Assembly: GCA_023142175.1 (NCBI GenBank)
Contig: JAGLJX010000266.1
Span: forward strand, 1-9,686
Direction of reading: 5' to 3'
From: Emcibacter sp.
GTDB taxonomy: Bacteria; Pseudomonadota; Alphaproteobacteria; Sphingomonadales; Emcibacteraceae
Length of the DNA stretch: 9,686 nucleotides
Below are positions 7,615 through 9,686 of this stretch, in pieces; the first letter of the stretch is position 1, and the number at the start of each line of letters is the position of its first letter. The notes under the pieces were generated by a model. The model ran no database searches. It saw only the letters and a program-made list of their open reading frames with translations, and had not been told where the DNA came from. A program made the position numbers and the translations under genes.

Positions 7615-7631
7615 ATTACCACGCTGGTAAT
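7615..7631 (-). promoter_or_regulatory. Perfect dyad ahead of the hydroquinone reductase ribosome binding site
   Basis: On the minus strand ATTACCA-GCG-TGGTAAT is a perfect 7-base inverted repeat with a 3-base centre, followed at once by TTTT and then the AGGAG of the hydroquinone reductase gene. As RNA it would be a short, AT-rich hairpin with a U run, a weak terminator or attenuator shape. As DNA it has the size and symmetry of a regulator's operator. No convincing -35/-10 pair was found in the 72-base gap, so its role is open. Confidence 0.4.
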
Positions 7632-7671
7632 CCTGAAATGCCTTCATCCCCCGCAGTGAGGGTCAGGGTCT

Positions 7672-8064
7672 TTACGCCTTATTCCGCAGACGATTGTCCA
7701 ATGAATAGGCGCCAGCACCATGGGCAACAAGAAATAGAAATCCACCAGCAATGGCAAAATTTTTCATGAACATGATGAATTGCATCTGATCCGCCAGATT
7801 AAAATGAAAAATCAGCGCCGAGACAACGCTAAAGCCCGCGAGCGCCAATGCAGCAATGCGGGTTTTCCATCCAACAATGATGGCCAGAGAAAAGCCTATC
7901 TCAAACACAATAGTGACGGGCAACAAAGCACCGGGAACACCCATGGCTTCCATGTAACCCTGCGTACCTTCGTAGCCAGAAATTTTACCAATACCCGACA
8001 ATAGGAAAATCAGGGAAATGAAAAGTCGTCCTACTGGTGCCGCTAATTCTTGATATTTTGTCAT
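7672..8064 (-). CDS. DoxX-family membrane protein
   Basis: A 130-residue inner-membrane protein of the DoxX family with four hydrophobic helices at about 10-28, 44-65, 68-88 and 100-115. The first helix holds the family signature RLFISLIFLLSGIGKI (13-28); a conserved-type acidic residue E55 lies in helix 2 and KNFAIAGG (101-108) opens helix 4. AAGGA (8075-8071 on the minus strand) lies six bases from the ATG. It is the first gene of a likely operon with the hydroquinone reductase and the CDGSH protein and is divergent from the LysR-type regulator. DoxX proteins are linked to quinone and thiol redox chemistry in several bacteria, but the biochemical role of most members is unknown. E. coli YqjF, which also neighbours YqjG, belongs to the same family; orthology is not proven here. 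Confidence 0.92.
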   Translation of the reverse strand: MTKYQELAAPVGRLFISLIFLLSGIGKISGYEGTQGYMEAMGVPGALLPVTIVFEIGFSLAIIVGWKTRIAALALAGFSVVSALIFHFNLADQMQFIMFMKNFAIAGGFLFLVAHGAGAYSLDNRLRNKA

Positions 8065-8097
8065 AATATATCCTTACTCATAATTTCAATTAATCTC

Positions 8098-8164
8098 ACT
8101 ATAATAGTTGCCTTAGTTTGAATAAACCGTAATAATAAGAACTCTTTGTTCAATTTTAGAGAAC
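8098..8164. promoter_or_regulatory. Divergent DoxX/LysR control region with LysR-type dyads
   Basis: The 106-base gap (8065-8170) contains back-to-back -10 elements centred on ACTATAATAGT (8098-8108): TATAAT on the plus strand (8100-8105) for the LysR gene, without a good -35, and TATAGT on the minus strand (8103-8098) with a TTTATT -35 (8126-8121) at 17 bases for DoxX. Upstream of the DoxX promoter are two dyads sharing a GTTC half-site: GAAC-N5-GTTC (8139-8151) and GTTC-N9-GAAC (8148-8164), the latter including a T-N11-A core at 8150-8162. With a DoxX start near 8091, the second dyad is centred near -65, the usual recognition position of LysR activators. Binding is inferred. Confidence 0.45.
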
Positions 8165-8170
8165 TATATA

Positions 8171-9085
8171 ATGGGTCAACTTGAAGATATGGACGCCTTT
8201 GTCCGCATTATAGACGCCGGTAGCATCAGTCAGGCCGCCAATCAGCTTGGTGTCGTAAAATCTGCCATAAGCCGCAGGTTGGTAGATTTGGAGGTAAGGT
8301 TGGGCGCTCAATTGCTCAACCGGACCACTCGCAAATCCAGCCTAACCGAAGCTGGGCGAAAATATTATGAACGATCGGTACAGATTCTGGCCGATGTCGC
8401 GGAAATCAACGCAACAACTTCCAATGCCAAGACTGATTTAAGTGGAACTTTCAAAATATCAGTTCCGCTTTCCTTTGGCTTGCTTCATATGTCCGCAGCG
8501 ATAAATGAGTTTGCCGCCCTACATCCCGGCCTTATCATTCATATGGATTTTAATGACCGAAAAGTTGATCTGGTCGAAGAAGGCTATGATGTGGCCATTC
8601 GTATTGCGGAGCTTAAGGATTCCAGCCTCATGGCCCGGAAAATAGCCCCGGTTCACCGTATGTTATGTGCCAGCCCGGATTATATCGCCCGTATGGGCAA
8701 CCCGGAAAAACCAACAGACTTAAAAAACCATCATATGCTGCATTATACCAATGCCCAAAATGCCACCCTGCATTTCATCGGCCCGGACAAGCGTAAACAT
8801 TCCATCAATCTTCCTGCCAAGATGGTTGCCAATAATGGTGATTTCCTGAAATCGGCCGCCAAAGACGGCCACGGTATAATTTTGACGCCAACCTTCATCG
8901 TCTGGAAAGAAATTGCCTCCGGCGAATTGATCACTGTGATGAATGATTACCCCTGCTTATCGCTGAATGCCTATGTGGTCTATCCGCAAACGCGCCACCT
9001 CTCCCAAAAGGTGCGGTTGTTCATCGATTATCTGGTAGATAAATTCGGCGGCGAGCCCTATTGGGATAAAGATATTAAAACCTAA
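8171..9085 (+). CDS. LysR-type transcriptional regulator
   Basis: A 304-residue LysR-family regulator. The N-terminal winged helix-turn-helix (about 4-64) reads AGSISQAANQLGVVKSAISR and LGAQLLNRTTRKSSLTEAGRKYY. The periplasmic-binding-protein-like effector domain runs from about 90 to 292 (GTFKISVPLSFG at 93-104, YDVAIRIAELKDSSLMARKI), a CrgA-like style common in alpha- and gammaproteobacteria. It is divergent from the DoxX-hydroquinone reductase-CDGSH operon, the usual arrangement for a LysR protein controlling its neighbour and itself. The leader has only AGAGA (8158-8162) eight bases from the ATG, so initiation is weak; an internal ATG at residue 7 is possible, but MGQLEDMDAF matches typical starts of this group. 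The sequence differs clearly from E. coli YhaJ, so it is not an evident YhaJ orthologue. The co-inducer is unknown; a quinone or aromatic electrophile would suit the targets. Its stop overlaps the convergent TetR gene by 4 bases. Confidence 0.95.
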   Translation: MGQLEDMDAFVRIIDAGSISQAANQLGVVKSAISRRLVDLEVRLGAQLLNRTTRKSSLTEAGRKYYERSVQILADVAEINATTSNAKTDLSGTFKISVPLSFGLLHMSAAINEFAALHPGLIIHMDFNDRKVDLVEEGYDVAIRIAELKDSSLMARKIAPVHRMLCASPDYIARMGNPEKPTDLKNHHMLHYTNAQNATLHFIGPDKRKHSINLPAKMVANNGDFLKSAAKDGHGIILTPTFIVWKEIASGELITVMNDYPCLSLNAYVVYPQTRHLSQKVRLFIDYLVDKFGGEPYWDKDIKT

Positions 9086-9648
9086 CTTCCCAACGCACTC
9101 GCCAGCAAAATCTTCGCAGCCGCCTTGGCATCCATGGCCGGATTTTCTTCATGCCCTAAATGAGCCGTAACAATAGCCCCTTCCTTCAGGATAAGAAGCC
9201 CACGCGCCAGAGCTTCCGGATTATCTGCGCCGGCCCTGGCAGTTAGGTCACGGATATGGTTGAACAACAGGTGTTTATGTTCTGCAGAAAAAACATGAAT
9301 AGGGTCTGATACCTCCTGATACTCCGCAGAGGCCTTGATGAACATACATCCCCGGTATTTATCCTGGGCAAACCATTCTTTCAGGGCATCAAAAAGTGCG
9401 ATCAACTGACCACGAGGCGTGGAGCCTAACTCCTCCATACGGCGAAAGAGCCAGTGGCAAAATTGCTTGTTGCGCAAATTAAGCGTCGCGAGGATCAAAT
9501 CTTCCTTGGTGCGAAAATGTTTATACATGGATGTTTTCGAAATGCCCGTCTCAGCCGCCAGCATATCCATGCCAGTAGCGTGAAAGCCATTACGGTAAAA
9601 TACATCCAGCGCTTTTTCGACAAGCTCGTTACGTTTGGAGGGCCGCAA
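9082..9648 (-). CDS. TetR/AcrR-family transcriptional regulator, TTG start
   Basis: A 188-residue TetR-family regulator. The helix-turn-helix spans about 26-46 (GMDMLAAETGISKTSMYKHF) after the usual helix 1 ALDVFYRNGFHATG; the C-terminal ligand domain includes the GCMFIKASAEY motif (100-110) seen in one large TetR subgroup. The start codon is TTG at 9648-9646: AAGGA (9660-9656) lies seven bases upstream, an in-frame TGA occurs further upstream with no ATG between, and the first internal methionines (27 and 30) would destroy the DNA-binding domain. It converges on the LysR gene with a 4-base overlap, so neither gene has room for a separate terminator. A palindrome at 9667-9676 sits in its leader or promoter. 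Its target may be itself or a gene beyond the right edge. Ligand unknown. Confidence 0.94.
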   Translation of the reverse strand: MRPSKRNELVEKALDVFYRNGFHATGMDMLAAETGISKTSMYKHFRTKEDLILATLNLRNKQFCHWLFRRMEELGSTPRGQLIALFDALKEWFAQDKYRGCMFIKASAEYQEVSDPIHVFSAEHKHLLFNHIRDLTARAGADNPEALARGLLILKEGAIVTAHLGHEENPAMDAKAAAKILLASALGS

Positions 9649-9666
9649 GTTAGAATCCTTTAGTTT

Positions 9667-9676
9667 ACTGATCAGT
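9667..9676. promoter_or_regulatory. Palindrome upstream of the TetR gene, candidate operator
   Basis: ACTGATCAGT is a perfect 10-base palindrome about 19 bases upstream of the TTG start of the TetR-family gene and six bases upstream of its AAGGA ribosome binding site. TetR-family repressors commonly bind such dyads in their own promoter regions. The window ends ten bases further on, so the promoter and any divergent gene cannot be examined. The palindrome does not extend beyond ten bases, and one of this length can occur by chance. Confidence 0.35.
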
Positions 9677-9686
9677 CATATTACTG

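Noticed and set aside
8171..9085. LysR gene as orthologue of E. coli YhaJ, which controls yqjF
   Set aside because: The recalled YhaJ sequence differs throughout the DNA-binding and effector domains; only the functional context (LysR with DoxX) is similar.
1..9686. Mobile element, defence system or CRISPR array
   Set aside because: No transposase, integrase, nuclease or regularly spaced repeat is visible; all the large frames are explained by transport, regulation and redox genes.

Overview
The window looks like chromosomal DNA from a Gram-negative bacterium of moderate GC content. TonB-dependent receptors, a FecI/FecR regulatory pair, a Xi-class glutathione transferase and LysR/TetR regulators together suggest a marine-type alphaproteobacterium. 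This placement is an inference from protein style only; there is no rRNA or other marker gene. I see no tRNA, rRNA, insertion sequence, CRISPR array or phage gene.

Left half (1-6352): two TonB-dependent outer-membrane receptors lie on either side of a cell-surface signalling pair. The first receptor (1-809, minus strand) runs off the left edge, so only its signal peptide, TonB box, plug and first part of the barrel are present. It has no N-terminal signalling domain, and a Fur-box-like palindrome sits at its probable transcription start. Divergent from it, across a 260-base intergenic region, run a FecI-type ECF sigma factor (1070-1627), a FecR-type membrane regulator (1658-2659), a full-length receptor with an STN signalling domain (2729-5593) and a four-helix di-haem cytochrome b (5621-6352). 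The order and short gaps fit one operon. Expected logic: ligand bound by the STN receptor is sensed by FecR, which controls the sigma factor. The cytochrome may add a reduction step, perhaps to release iron from an imported chelate (inference). The two receptors have clearly related plug domains.

Right half (6371-9686): a second, convergent operon on the minus strand encodes, in transcription order, a DoxX-family membrane protein (8064-7672), a glutathionyl-hydroquinone reductase (7599-6628) and a double-CDGSH iron-sulfur protein (6604-6371). A LysR-type regulator (8171-9085) is divergent from it, with dyads in the 106-base gap placed where a LysR activator would bind. A TetR-family regulator (9648-9082, TTG start) converges on the LysR gene and overlaps it by 4 bases. 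Together this looks like a quinone or electrophile/redox-stress cassette under dedicated transcriptional control. The DoxX plus hydroquinone-reductase pairing parallels E. coli yqjF-yqjG.

The most interesting points are the cytochrome b attached to a FecIR/receptor operon, the addition of a CDGSH protein to the DoxX-hydroquinone reductase pair, and a perfect dyad directly upstream of the hydroquinone reductase ribosome binding site. No component is of an unknown family; any novelty lies in the combinations and in the candidate regulatory sites.
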